Shown piece by piece: positions 1 through 8,651 of a stretch of DNA of 64,000 nt; the first letter of the stretch is position 1; each line of letters opens with the position of its first letter. The stretch comes from Bacteroidota bacterium (GTDB lineage: Bacteria; Bacteroidota; Bacteroidia; Bacteroidales; JAADJA01), in assembly GCA_020444515.1 (NCBI GenBank), contig JAHLKX010000004.1:434001-498000 (forward strand), read 5' to 3'. The notes beneath the pieces are model-generated. The model had not been told where the DNA came from. It ran no database searches and saw nothing but the letters and a program-made list of their open reading frames with translations. The position numbers were made by a program, and so were the translations under genes.

Positions 1-264
1 TCCGATTTCGACAGCATAGGTATTGGGATCTTTCTTCTGAAAGCTCTTATTGATAGTGTAATGATAGACAAAATTGGTATTTCTTAAACTGGTCAGGTTG
101 TGTTTAGCAAGCTCCTTAATGAAAAAATTATTGATGCTTAATTTTTTCGATTTGTCTACCGAGTACTCAAATTTATACGTTCCTGTTTCATTCAGTTCAA
201 ATGATTCAGCCGCAGACACAGAGAAACTTGCCAACATGGCAAGAACAAGAAGAATGACAATCAT
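1..264 (-). CDS. Secreted protein of unknown function (3' part outside window)
   Basis: Only the N-terminal part is present and the gene runs off the left edge. From the ATG at 264 the protein opens with a hydrophobic stretch (MIVILLVLAMLASFSVSA) that reads as a signal peptide, followed by a polar region starting ESFELNETGTYKFEYSVDK. An in-frame GTG at 327 would add about 21 residues with several basic residues, but it falls almost exactly where the promoter at 332-362 would start transcription, so it would need a leaderless message. I prefer 264. The family is not recognised from this fragment. It is likely exported, but whether it is periplasmic or surface-exposed cannot be told. Confidence 0.5.
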   Translation of the reverse strand, partial: MIVILLVLAMLASFSVSAAESFELNETGTYKFEYSVDKSKKLSINNFFIKELAKHNLTSLRNTNFVYHYTINKSFQKKDPNTYAVEIG

Positions 265-331
265 TACTTCGCCTGCATATATTTTTCTTGGCCGACGGAT
301 AACCAGTATGTTTTTATTAAAGTTCACGGTA

Positions 332-362
332 CAAAGTTAGAATTACACCTTTAAAACCCAAA
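332..362 (-). promoter_or_regulatory. Bacteroidota-type promoter of the edge gene
   Basis: Reading the minus strand, TTTG (362-359), 19 bp, then TAACTTTG (339-332). This matches the Bacteroidota sigma-A consensus TTTG / TAnnTTTG with normal spacing. It would start transcription near 326 for the leftward gene at the window edge. Confidence 0.6.
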
Positions 363-556
363 ACGTTTTCTTATAGAACTTTATACGGTGGTTAAAAATT
401 TTGTTGCAATAATGGGCTTAAAATTTAACGATCTGAAAATCATACAATTTAAATATCAAAGATACGCAATTTGGAAAAACATTAAAACAGTGAATATGTT
501 ATTACCAAAACGACTCTTTGTTACTGTTGATGTTTTGGAATATCAATGAAAGTTCT

Positions 557-590
557 AAAAAAAGAGAAAGTCCGGATTTACCGGACTTTC
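557..590 (-). terminator. Intrinsic terminator of the tRNA-Leu pair
   Basis: A perfect 10-bp inverted repeat, GAAAGTCCGG (566-575) and CCGGACTTTC (581-590), has a 5-base loop. On the minus strand it is followed by a T-rich run (complement of 557-563). It lies 4 bases past the 3' end of the second tRNA. Confidence 0.85.
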
Positions 591-593
591 CAG

Positions 594-677
594 TGCCCAG
601 AACAGGAATCGAACCTGCACGACCTTGCGGTCACTAGTCCCTGAAACTAGCGCGTCTACCAGTTCCGCCATCTGGGC
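594..677 (-). tRNA. tRNA-Leu (anticodon CAG)
   Basis: On the minus strand a long-variable-arm (class II) tRNA can be folded. The acceptor 5' GCCCAGA (677-671) pairs with TCTGGGC (601-595), with discriminator A at 594. The anticodon stem CTAGT/ACTAG encloses loop TTCAGGG, giving anticodon CAG. The T-arm carries GGTTCGATTCC. CCA is not encoded after the discriminator (the next bases are CTG), so it must be added by the Cca enzyme. Length 84 nt, typical for tRNA-Leu. Confidence 0.95.
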
Positions 678-732
678 CCGTGTATTCAAAACTGATGTTC
701 AACATTGGATCATCAACTTTGAACCATCTGTG

Positions 733-816
733 TGCCCAGGACAAGAATCGAACTTGCACTCCCTAACAGGAACATGGCCCTCAACCATGCGCGTCTACCA
801 TTTCCGCCACCTGGGC
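733..816 (-). tRNA. tRNA-Leu (anticodon GAG)
   Basis: Second class II tRNA, 84 nt, transcribed before the CAG tRNA. The acceptor GCCCAGG (816-810) pairs with CCTGGGC (740-734), with discriminator A at 733. The anticodon stem CATGG/CCATG encloses loop TTGAGGG, giving anticodon GAG. CCA is not encoded. It shares most of its acceptor, D-arm and T-arm with the neighbouring tRNA-Leu(CAG), suggesting a tandem duplication with anticodon divergence. Confidence 0.95.
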
Positions 817-827
817 AAACGGGAGTG

Positions 828-856
828 CAAAAGTAATAATTTTCAATTAACACAAA
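828..856 (-). promoter_or_regulatory. Promoter of the tRNA-Leu pair
   Basis: Minus strand TTTG (856-853), 17 bp, TACTTTTG (835-828). Exact matches to both Bacteroidota promoter boxes. The expected start site lies a few bases before the first tRNA at 816. Confidence 0.7.
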
Positions 857-945
857 ATTATTTTTTGATTTTTTACCACCCCTAACCCTTTGCAGAAATT
901 ACTATTTTTGCCCCTCATAGCAGAGCAAAAGAAAAACCCGTACAT

Positions 946-1581
946 ATGACGAAAGCAGTAAAAATATATGGAGAAAGAAACAGTGGAAATATCTATTTGG
1001 AATGGCTCCTGGCTAAGAATCTCGAAGTTGAATTAATCAATTCTCCAGCTTATGGATGGAAACATCGTCTGGCTCCTCAGCCAGATGAATTAACCGATCA
1101 GATGAAAGAAAATGCCATTTTTGCGTGCCTTATCAAAAACCCATATGCCTGGCTTTTATCTATGCATAAGCGACCTTATAACCATGAATCGCTCAGAAAA
1201 CTGAGTTTTACTGATTTTTTAAAATATTCATTCGGCGACTATCGAAATCCCATCATCATGTGGAATCTTAAAAACCAATCATACCTGAAGCTGAGTGAAT
1301 ATGTTCCCAATCATATCATTTTCAGATATGAAGACCTGGTATCAGATTTCAAAGTCCAATTGAATCGGTTCGCTGATAAATTCAATATTGATAAGCCTGA
1401 ATTGTACAAAAACATCAATAACCTACTCACACACTCCCATGGCATAAAAAGCCAAAGCTTTCACCGTGAATACTACCTGGAAGAACGATGGAAATTTAAC
1501 CTGCGCGGCAAGCATATTGATTTTATCAATGATCACCTCGATCAGAATTTAATGCAAAAATTAAATTATTCCTATTTATAG
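946..1581 (+). CDS. Sulfotransferase-like protein
   Basis: A 211-residue cytoplasmic protein resembling P-loop sulfotransferases. Near the N-terminus (residues 8-21) is GERNSGNIYLEWLL, in the position of the 5'-phosphosulfate-binding loop. KNPYAWLLSMHKRPY near residues 65-79 resembles the 3'-phosphate-binding segment, and RYEDLVSD near residue 127 is the family's typical 'R-Y-E-D-L' element. It is shorter than many family members. The acceptor is unknown; cell-surface glycans or metabolites are usual. The DUF4301 gene starts 9 bp downstream, so the two are probably cotranscribed. A TATTTTTG box at 903-910 may be its promoter, though no well-spaced TTTG was found. Confidence 0.7.
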   Translation: MTKAVKIYGERNSGNIYLEWLLAKNLEVELINSPAYGWKHRLAPQPDELTDQMKENAIFACLIKNPYAWLLSMHKRPYNHESLRKLSFTDFLKYSFGDYRNPIIMWNLKNQSYLKLSEYVPNHIIFRYEDLVSDFKVQLNRFADKFNIDKPELYKNINNLLTHSHGIKSQSFHREYYLEERWKFNLRGKHIDFINDHLDQNLMQKLNYSYL

Positions 1582-1590
1582 TCACTGGCC

Positions 1591-3141
1591 ATGTTTACAA
1601 AAAAAGACATTCAACAAATTGAGATGAAGGGGACGACCTTAGGTCTGGTTGAAAAGCAGATCGAATACTTCAAAAAGGGATTCCCTTTTGCTGACTTGCA
1701 GAAGCCTGCAGTCAAGAATGATGGAATTACAGTTTTTACCGAAAAGCGCATTGATGAACTGGTTCGCTTTTTTGAAAAAAATAAACACCGTTACCAGATT
1801 GTTAAATTCGTTCCGGCGTCCGGTGCAGCCAGCAGGATGTTTAAGGAGCTCTTCCATTTTCTGGAAACCGTGAACCAGGATGATCAGTCTGAATTACTGC
1901 AATCGGATACCAGCTTTAATTCTGTTTATAATTTTATCAAACGTTTAAAAGATTATGCTTTTTATCCCGAATTGGAAGCCAGTATGGCACGGGATGGGAT
2001 TGCAATAGATGATTGCCTCGAAAAGAAAGACTATTTCACCATAATTGAATACGTTGTAAATGCGAAGGGCCTTGATTATGGTAGTCTGCCCAAAGGCCTT
2101 CTCAGTTTTCATAGCTATCAGGGCAAAGGCAGGAAAGCTCTGGAAGAACACCTGGTAGAAGCCGCACACTACGCAACTGATTCAGAAAACAATGCACGCG
2201 TTCATTTTACGGTTTCTCCGGAGCATATGGACAATTTCCACAAAACACTGGAACAGGTCAAAGATCATTATGAAAAAACCCATCAGGTTAAATTTGATGT
2301 TAGCTTTTCCATTCAAAAACCTTCAACCGACACCATCGCAGTGGATATGAATAATGAACCATTTCGTGAAGTGGATGGATCTTTATTGTTCAGACCTGGC
2401 GGGCATGGTGCATTAATTGAAAACCTCAACGAATTGGAAGGGGATGTGGTATTTATTAAAAATATTGACAATATTGTTCCTGACAGGCTGAAACCTGAAA
2501 CAACACGGTATAAAAAAGCCATTGGTGGCTTGCTGACCAGTCTGAGGGAGCAAGCTTTTGATTATCTCAAAAGAATGGAATTGGGAAATGTTGATCCGGA
2601 GAACCTGGAAGATATTCGCTTTTTTGCAGAAAATGATTTGAATATTAATATCCCCGATTCATATAATACTATGGGTGATTCGGAAAAAGTAGCTTTCCTG
2701 TATAGAAATCTCAACCGCCCCATTCGGGTATGTGGAATGGTTAAAAATGAAGGGGAACCGGGAGGCGGTCCTTTCTGGGTAAAAAACTCAAGAGGAGAGA
2801 TCTCATTGCAAATCGTAGAAAGTTCACAGATTAATCTCAGCGAACCCAACCAGCGATCAATTGTGAATGCAGCCACACACTTCAATCCGGTAGACCTGGT
2901 TTGTGGGTTGACTGATTTTAAAAATAACCGTTTTGACTTGCATCAGTTCATTGATCCCGAGACCGGTTTTATTTCCATAAAATCAAAAGCTGGCAAAAAT
3001 CTGAAAGCCCAGGAATTACCAGGACTTTGGAATGGTGCCATGGCCGATTGGATCACCATTTTTGTTGAAGTCCCTGTCATTACCTTTAATCCGGTAAAAA
3101 CCGTAAATGATCTTTTGCGTGATCAACATCAGCCGGCTTAA
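1591..3141 (+). CDS. DUF4301 family protein (nucleotidyltransferase-like)
   Basis: A 516-residue protein recognised as the DUF4301 family, restricted mainly to Bacteroidota and of about this length throughout. FVPASGAASRMFKELF near residues 72-87 resembles the nucleotide-binding glycine-rich loop of UTP-sugar pyrophosphorylases, and RPGGHGALIENLNEL followed by DVVFIKNIDNI (near 270-297) resembles their later sugar/nucleotide-binding motifs. A role in sugar-nucleotide metabolism is inference; no function is established. No signal peptide, so probably cytoplasmic. It follows the sulfotransferase-like gene by 9 bp, consistent with a shared message. Confidence 0.8.
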   Translation: MFTKKDIQQIEMKGTTLGLVEKQIEYFKKGFPFADLQKPAVKNDGITVFTEKRIDELVRFFEKNKHRYQIVKFVPASGAASRMFKELFHFLETVNQDDQSELLQSDTSFNSVYNFIKRLKDYAFYPELEASMARDGIAIDDCLEKKDYFTIIEYVVNAKGLDYGSLPKGLLSFHSYQGKGRKALEEHLVEAAHYATDSENNARVHFTVSPEHMDNFHKTLEQVKDHYEKTHQVKFDVSFSIQKPSTDTIAVDMNNEPFREVDGSLLFRPGGHGALIENLNELEGDVVFIKNIDNIVPDRLKPETTRYKKAIGGLLTSLREQAFDYLKRMELGNVDPENLEDIRFFAENDLNINIPDSYNTMGDSEKVAFLYRNLNRPIRVCGMVKNEGEPGGGPFWVKNSRGEISLQIVESSQINLSEPNQRSIVNAATHFNPVDLVCGLTDFKNNRFDLHQFIDPETGFISIKSKAGKNLKAQELPGLWNGAMADWITIFVEVPVITFNPVKTVNDLLRDQHQPA

Positions 3142-3230
3142 CTGACGATTAGCCAGTTTGAATTGTAGATCGTAAATGTGTAAATAATATAAGGTAGATA
3201 CGTTCATTTTTTCAATTTACAACACGCAGT

Positions 3231-4688
3231 ATGGAATATCAGTCGCAGCTACTTATTGTAATGATCACCTACATGGCCCTGCTCATCCTATGGGGTGTAT
3301 ACCAGGGACGTAAGGTAAAAACAAACAGTGATTATGCCATTGCCGGACGCAAACTTCCCGGATGGATCGCTGCCCTGTCAGAGCGAGCTACCGGAGAATC
3401 TTCATGGGCCTTATTGGGGTTACCCGGAGCTGCATATGCAACAGGCCTAACCGAAATTTGGACCGCACTGGGATGTGTAGCCGGTATCATCACTGCCTGG
3501 GCCGCTATCGCCTGGCGATTAAGAGATGAAGCCGAAAAATATGAAGCCGATACCTTTACTGATTATATAGCCAAGTTTCATAAGGATAATGGAAAATGGA
3601 TCCGTATTGTCGGAAGCTTCACCATCGTATTTTTCTTCTTCTTTTATGTAGGTGCCCAGTTTCTGGGAGGTGGAAAAGTATTGCATACCATGTTTGGTAT
3701 TGCACCAACAACAGGAATGATTATCACAGCAGCGATTATCGTGCCCTATACCATTTATGGGGGCTTCAGGAGTGTGGTATACACCGATGTGATACAAGCC
3801 GTTGTAATGATCACGACCCTGGTATTGGGTCCGATTGTAGGCTTGATCTACCTTGGAAATCATCCAGAACTGTTTGCCCAATCCATACCCATGGCCCTGG
3901 AAAAAGCCGGACCAGCCTATAATTCATTGATACAGGCAGCCTCAGGATTTGGAGCCGGAGTCGTCATTGTTGGAGGCTTCTCCTGGTTTTTTGGGTACCT
4001 GGGAGGACAACCCCAATTGAGTATGCGATTTATGGCTATCAGTGATCCCCGGCAGGCAAAAAAAGCACGCAATGTTGGTGTAGCATGGACGGTCATTGCT
4101 TATATCGGAGCTCTGGCTATTGGATGGATCGGGATCGCTATTTTTGGCCCCGATGGACTGGAAGACAGGGAATATGTAATGCCAGCCGTATTGCTCAAAA
4201 TATTCCCACCTGCTATAGCAGCTGTCCTGATAACAGGTGCAATCGCTGCTATGATCTCTACAGCCGATTCATTGTTGATATTATCCTCTACTGAATTATC
4301 TGAAAACCTGATTAAACCGGCCTCCAAACGAAAAATTAATCCCCGAAAAAGCCTGATGCAATCTCGCATCATAACGGCCCTATTGGCTGTCATTGCTTTA
4401 ATTTTAGCCCATTATGTCAAAGAAGATACCATCTTTACCCTGGTGAGCTACGTATGGGCAGGTATTGGTGGAACATTTTCAATTGTAGTTCTTTTTACCC
4501 TTTTCTGGAAAAGGTTCCATGGAAAAGCAACCCTCATTACCATTGTTTCAGGAATGGTTTTTACAATCATTTGGATAGGGACCGGCATGGATGAAAAAAT
4601 TACGGCTCGGGTCATGACCTTTGCTGTGGCTGCTCTGGTAGCAATTGCTTCTACCCTGTTTCTCAAGCCCTCCAAAAAACTGGATTAA
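3231..4688 (+). CDS. Sodium:solute symporter (PutP-like)
   Basis: A 485-residue integral inner-membrane protein with about 13 hydrophobic segments, matching the sodium:solute symporter (SSS) family in length and motifs. SERATGESSWALLGLPGAAY near residue 50 is the conserved early loop of the PutP branch, and AAMISTADSLLILSST near residue 340 matches the region containing the Na+-coordinating Ser/Thr of PutP. The closest relatives are sodium/proline symporters. The substrate cannot be proven, but proline or another small amino acid would fit with a dipeptidase gene 105 bp downstream on the same strand. Confidence 0.85.
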   Translation: MEYQSQLLIVMITYMALLILWGVYQGRKVKTNSDYAIAGRKLPGWIAALSERATGESSWALLGLPGAAYATGLTEIWTALGCVAGIITAWAAIAWRLRDEAEKYEADTFTDYIAKFHKDNGKWIRIVGSFTIVFFFFFYVGAQFLGGGKVLHTMFGIAPTTGMIITAAIIVPYTIYGGFRSVVYTDVIQAVVMITTLVLGPIVGLIYLGNHPELFAQSIPMALEKAGPAYNSLIQAASGFGAGVVIVGGFSWFFGYLGGQPQLSMRFMAISDPRQAKKARNVGVAWTVIAYIGALAIGWIGIAIFGPDGLEDREYVMPAVLLKIFPPAIAAVLITGAIAAMISTADSLLILSSTELSENLIKPASKRKINPRKSLMQSRIITALLAVIALILAHYVKEDTIFTLVSYVWAGIGGTFSIVVLFTLFWKRFHGKATLITIVSGMVFTIIWIGTGMDEKITARVMTFAVAALVAIASTLFLKPSKKLD

Positions 4689-4793
4689 GGGTTTACAGGT
4701 AAACAAATTCCTAGCTGATCGGTTCTAATATTATGCATTGAAGCATAAAGATGTCACCACTATGTCAAGCTTATCAAACTAAAATTTACGCTC

Positions 4794-6233
4794 ATGAAAA
4801 CAAATTTTATCGACCTTCATTGCCATCCAGCCATGAAACCCTTTGGCAAATCGTTTAACAAAACACCTGGTCAGAACACCAGCCGACGGCGTCGAAAAGA
4901 GAGCATCTGGCATTATGATCCACCCCGCATTATCGACAAAATTGCCAACATCGCCCTGACCATTACAAAATTTAGCCAGGCTGATTTTTCAACCTTAAGT
5001 TATGGGGGAGCACATGTTGTATTTGCTTCTTTATATCCCATGGAAAAAGGATTTGTATTGAATAAAATGGGGAACAACCTTCCGGCCGATTTACTTAAAA
5101 ATTTAGTCATGGGGATTGGCAAAAAACGGATCGATCACCTACAAAAAATGACGGATTACTTTACGGATCTTGAAATGGTATATAATTATTATCGCCAATT
5201 GGATGGGAAGGTGATCCAACTCGATGGACAAAAGTCGCGATATAAGATGGTGAATAGTTTTGCAGAAATCGAAAACGATCCCGATGCCGGAACCGATACC
5301 GTATATGTTGTACTTACCATCGAAGGAACCAATGTTTTCAACACCGGCCTTCAACTGATGAATATCCCGGTGAATGAAGCAGAAGTAATGGCCAATATCG
5401 ACAAAGTCAAAAACTGGGATAAGCGACTGTTCTTTATTACGATGACCCATCATTTTTATAATGATATCTGCGGTCATGCCAAAAGCATCGGAGGTATATC
5501 AGAATCGGTGCATAACCAGCAACTGGGCCTCGGTACAGGTTTTACGGAATTAGGATTAAAGGTATTGGACAAATTACTGGATGATTCCAAAGGCAGAAGA
5601 GTTTTGATCGACATCAAGCACATGAGTGTTCAATCGCGAAAAGAATATTATAAATTGCTGGAAACCAAGTATGCCAGTGAAAACATCCCGCTCATCGTCA
5701 GTCATGGTGCCGTTACCGGTTATCGCTCAGCTGGAGAGAAAATCATTGATAATCAAAATACCTATGGCCTGTTTCAGGATGGTGATATTAACTTTTACGA
5801 TGATGAACTGGTGCGGGTGGCCCGATCGGAAGGGATCTTCGGGATCCAGCTGGATGAACGCAGATCGGCCAGTGAATTGGAATTGAAAAAAGCCGGAAAG
5901 CGAATCAGCCGCCGGAAAATGTTGTTTCACCGATCTAAATTCATATGGAATCAAATCCAGCATATAGCTGAAATTTTGGACCGTCAGGGACTTTATGCCT
6001 GGGGCATACAATCCATCGGATCGGATTTTGATGGTTTAATCGATCCAATTAATGGCTACTGGTCAGCAGAGCAGATGGGCCTACTCGATAGTTATCTTGA
6101 GAAGCATGCCTTTAATTATTTATCGTCTCCAGCGGGGAAAAATCTTAAATCATTCAACCAGATCAGTGCAGATGAAATCATCGATCGATTTATGCATGAC
6201 AATGCCTGGGAGTTCTTGCGCCGTAATTTCTAA
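4794..6233 (+). CDS. Membrane dipeptidase-like amidohydrolase (peptidase M19)
   Basis: A 479-residue protein of the M19 renal-dipeptidase group. The metal-ligand motif near the N-terminus reads DLHCHP (residues 8-13) instead of the classic HxD form. Later metal/substrate segments are recognisable: LIDIKHMS near 278, IVSHGAVTGYRS near 303 and IGSDFDGLIDPINGYW near 405. No signal peptide is visible, so it is probably cytoplasmic. It would cleave dipeptides or related amides. It follows the Na+ symporter gene, which suggests uptake and intracellular hydrolysis of peptides or amino-acid derivatives (inference). Confidence 0.75.
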   Translation: MKTNFIDLHCHPAMKPFGKSFNKTPGQNTSRRRRKESIWHYDPPRIIDKIANIALTITKFSQADFSTLSYGGAHVVFASLYPMEKGFVLNKMGNNLPADLLKNLVMGIGKKRIDHLQKMTDYFTDLEMVYNYYRQLDGKVIQLDGQKSRYKMVNSFAEIENDPDAGTDTVYVVLTIEGTNVFNTGLQLMNIPVNEAEVMANIDKVKNWDKRLFFITMTHHFYNDICGHAKSIGGISESVHNQQLGLGTGFTELGLKVLDKLLDDSKGRRVLIDIKHMSVQSRKEYYKLLETKYASENIPLIVSHGAVTGYRSAGEKIIDNQNTYGLFQDGDINFYDDELVRVARSEGIFGIQLDERRSASELELKKAGKRISRRKMLFHRSKFIWNQIQHIAEILDRQGLYAWGIQSIGSDFDGLIDPINGYWSAEQMGLLDSYLEKHAFNYLSSPAGKNLKSFNQISADEIIDRFMHDNAWEFLRRNF

Positions 6234-6266
6234 ACATCGCAATGTTTTTCAAACCTTTAGAAATGT

Positions 6267-6274
6267 TAAATTTG
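6267..6274 (+). promoter_or_regulatory. Putative -7 element of the rpsP operon
   Basis: TAAATTTG, an exact TAnnTTTG box, lies in the gap between the dipeptidase gene and rpsP. The upstream box is imperfect (TTTC at 6247-6250, 16 bp away). It would give a leader of about 100 nt before the rpsP ATG at 6380. Confidence 0.4.
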
Positions 6275-6379
6275 CACTTTTTTTGGAAGGAGGTTTTTTA
6301 TTTCAAAAAAAAGTAAGACCTTTGCACCCCTTTTTATAGGGAGACTTATACAACAATTTATTAATTAACATTTTAAAGA

Positions 6380-7339
6380 ATGCCAACAAAAATTAGATTG
6401 CAGAGAAAGGGAAAAAAAGGACGTCCTTTTTTCCACATTGTAATTGCGGATGGTCGTGCACCACGTGACGGAAAATTTATTGAAAAGATTGGCAGCTACA
6501 ATCCGCTGACGAAACCCGCTGACATTGACCTGGATTTTGACAGGGCACTTTACTGGCTGCAAACAGGGGCTCAACCCTCTGATACCGTCAGGGCCATATT
6601 GTCATACAAAGGGGTCATGCATAAAAATCACCTGCAAATAGGTGTGAAAAAAGGAGCACTCACACAGGAACAGGCTGATGCCAAATTTGATGCCTGGTTG
6701 AAAGAAAAAGAAGCGAAAATTGAGGGAGCTGTGAAACAAACCGAGCAGGAGATGACGGATGAGATGAAAAGGCGATTGGAAGCGGAACGGAAAATCAACG
6801 AGGATAGAGCCAAAGAACTGGCGGCTAAACGCGCTGCTGAGTTGAAGGCGATGGAGAAAGAAAAAGCAGAAGAAGTAGGTGAAGAAGTGGCCGAAGAAGG
6901 AAAAGAGGAAACAACCTCTGAACAACCAGCTGAAGCAGAAGCTAAAGAAACAGCCCCTGTTGATGAAGTGAAGGAAGAAAAAGCACAAGAACCAGCAGCA
7001 GAAAAGAAAGAAGAAAAAGTAGAGGAAAAAACTGAAGCGAAAGAAGAAGATAAAGAGCCAGCTGCTGAAGAAGTAAAAAAAGAAGAATCCGCCAAAGAGG
7101 ATGCACCTGTCGCTGATAAGAAAGAAGAAAAAGTAGAGGAAGCAGAAGTAAAAGAGGAAGCAAAAGAACCGGCTACTGATAAAGCAAAGAAAGAAGAATC
7201 TGAGAAAGAGGATGCACCTGCGGCAGAAAAGAAAGAAGAAAAGGTAGAGGAAAAAGCAGAAGAAGAGGACAAAGAAGATAAAGAAAAAGATTCGAAAAAA
7301 TCTTCTGCGAAAGATACCGAAGAGAAAAAGGCTGAATAA
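6380..7339 (+). CDS. rpsP: 30S ribosomal protein S16 with a very long charged C-terminal tail
   Basis: Residues 1 to about 85 form a normal S16 domain (start [33 protein letters not shown]), which binds 16S rRNA and is needed for 30S assembly. The protein is 319 residues, whereas bacterial S16 is usually 80-90 and Bacteroidota forms are often near 180. Residues about 110-160 are a Lys/Glu/Arg helix, and from about 160 the tail is a low-complexity Glu/Lys/Ala sequence containing three related units of 37-38 residues, each with KKEEKVEE. The corresponding DNA units start at 7004, 7118 and 7229. First gene of an rpsP-rimM-trmN6 operon (12-bp gap to rimM). Confidence 0.95.
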   Translation: MPTKIRLQRKGKKGRPFFHIVIADGRAPRDGKFIEKIGSYNPLTKPADIDLDFDRALYWLQTGAQPSDTVRAILSYKGVMHKNHLQIGVKKGALTQEQADAKFDAWLKEKEAKIEGAVKQTEQEMTDEMKRRLEAERKINEDRAKELAAKRAAELKAMEKEKAEEVGEEVAEEGKEETTSEQPAEAEAKETAPVDEVKEEKAQEPAAEKKEEKVEEKTEAKEEDKEPAAEEVKKEESAKEDAPVADKKEEKVEEAEVKEEAKEPATDKAKKEESEKEDAPAAEKKEEKVEEKAEEEDKEDKEKDSKKSSAKDTEEKKAE

Positions 7340-7354
7340 TCAAATTCAGTCGTG

Positions 7355-7879
7355 ATGGAGAAAAAGGATTTTTTCTTTCTCGGTAAAGTGGCTAAAACAT
7401 CAGGTTACAAAGGTAGCCTGGTGTTTTTTTTTGATGTGGATGACATTGATAACTATAAAGACCTGGAGGCCGTTTTCATTGAAACCGGTGGAGAATTGAT
7501 CCCTTTCGCCATAAGGAATCTCCAGTATAAGTCGGGGCAAACTTTCTTTGCAACCCTGGAGGAGGTCGATTCCGATGAACAAGCAATGGCCCTCATCGGA
7601 AGCAACCTTTACCTTCCTTTATCTTTTTTACCAAAACTTGAAGGAAATCAGTTTTATTACCATGAAGTTATTGGCTTTAATGCCAACGACAAAAAAAGGG
7701 GCAACATAGGAATAATTGAGTCGGTGATGGACCAGGGCAAACAAGCTTTATTCAGCATTCAATATGAAGGCAAAGAAATCCTGGTTCCGGTTTCAGATCA
7801 CATCATCATTAAAGTGGATCGATCTTCCAAAACCATCTATCTCGATTGCCCGGAAGGGCTCATCGACGTTTACCTTTAA
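7355..7879 (+). CDS. rimM: Ribosome maturation factor RimM
   Basis: A 174-residue protein with the two-part RimM architecture: an N-terminal beta-barrel (FFLGKVAKTSGYKGSLVFFF at residues 5-24) and a C-terminal PRC-barrel (YYHEVIGFNAND near 102; ILVPVSDHIIIKVD near 146). It acts with S16 in 30S head assembly, and linkage to rpsP is the usual arrangement. A GTG at 7352 directly precedes the ATG at 7355; I use the ATG. It lies 12-15 bp after rpsP and 9 bp before trmN6, so the three genes are almost certainly one transcript. Confidence 0.92.
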   Translation: MEKKDFFFLGKVAKTSGYKGSLVFFFDVDDIDNYKDLEAVFIETGGELIPFAIRNLQYKSGQTFFATLEEVDSDEQAMALIGSNLYLPLSFLPKLEGNQFYYHEVIGFNANDKKRGNIGIIESVMDQGKQALFSIQYEGKEILVPVSDHIIIKVDRSSKTIYLDCPEGLIDVYL

Positions 7880-7888
7880 AAAGCAGGT

Positions 7889-8605
7889 ATGCGAACACCA
7901 TTCCATTTTAAACAATTTGCCGTAAGGGATACCCATAGCGCCATGAAAGTCAATACCGATGGTGTGTTACTTGGGGCCTGGGCTGGTGTCAATGGATTGG
8001 ATAAAATACTCGAAGTTGGCACCGGTTGTGGTATAATCACTTTGATGCTTGCCCAGCGGTTTGAATCAGAAATTCTGGCCATAGATGTGGATGAAGGGTC
8101 CATTCATGATGCTCGGTATAATTTCGCAATCTCTCAATGGGCTGATCAACTGTTTGCCATCCATGCTGACTTTCGTCATTTTGCTAAAACCTCTCCGCAC
8201 ACCTTTGACATGATTGTCAGCAATCCTCCGTTCTTTAGTAAAAGTTTGAAATCACCACATGCCCACAGGAATTTATCACGCCATGACCAAAGCCTGTCAT
8301 ACAAGGAACTTATTGAAGGAGCATCCCGGGTTATTTCAGAAGAGGGCATTTTTTCCGTCATCCTACCCTTCGCTGTATTTGATGAATTTAACAGCATAGC
8401 AGAAAATCATGGATTTTACCTGGCCCGTCGGCTTGATATCATTCCGGTTGAGGGTAAAAATAAAAACAGAATCCTTGTTGAATACAAGTATAAAAAAACA
8501 AGTTCCGTGACATCCTCATCGCTGGTTCTATTCCATCCCGGGCACATTCCCACTGAAGCATATAAAATACTGACCGGAGAATTTTACACTGGATTTGAAA
8601 GATAA
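7889..8605 (+). CDS. trmN6: tRNA1(Val) A37 N6-methyltransferase
   Basis: A 238-residue class I SAM-dependent methyltransferase. The N-terminus (FHFKQFAVRDTHSAMKVNTD) is typical of the TrmN6/YfiC group. The SAM-binding motif I reads ILEVGTGCGIITLMLAQR (near 39-56), and the N6-adenine catalytic motif is NPPFF near residue 112. It would methylate N6 of A37 in tRNA-Val in the cytoplasm. It is the last gene of the rpsP-rimM-trmN6 cluster. Confidence 0.9.
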   Translation: MRTPFHFKQFAVRDTHSAMKVNTDGVLLGAWAGVNGLDKILEVGTGCGIITLMLAQRFESEILAIDVDEGSIHDARYNFAISQWADQLFAIHADFRHFAKTSPHTFDMIVSNPPFFSKSLKSPHAHRNLSRHDQSLSYKELIEGASRVISEEGIFSVILPFAVFDEFNSIAENHGFYLARRLDIIPVEGKNKNRILVEYKYKKTSSVTSSSLVLFHPGHIPTEAYKILTGEFYTGFER

Positions 8606-8651
8606 TGGAATCATTATTGCATAATTTTTGCCAATATTAAAATCCCGGATC

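Noticed and set aside
4691-4704. GTTTAC-AG-GTAAAC inverted repeat between symporter and dipeptidase genes
   Set aside because: Six-base arms with no following T run and no recognised operator form; could be chance.
7004-7250. Spaced similar units in rpsP looking like a repeat array
   Set aside because: Units of 111-114 bp lie in frame within a coding tail and have no unique spacers of CRISPR size; they are protein repeats.
6628-7272. 214-residue serine-rich open frame antisense to rpsP
   Set aside because: It is the complement of the Glu/Lys/Ala repeats of S16 (GAA, AAA, GCA give TTC, TTT, TGC), so long open frames arise by composition. No start context or homology.
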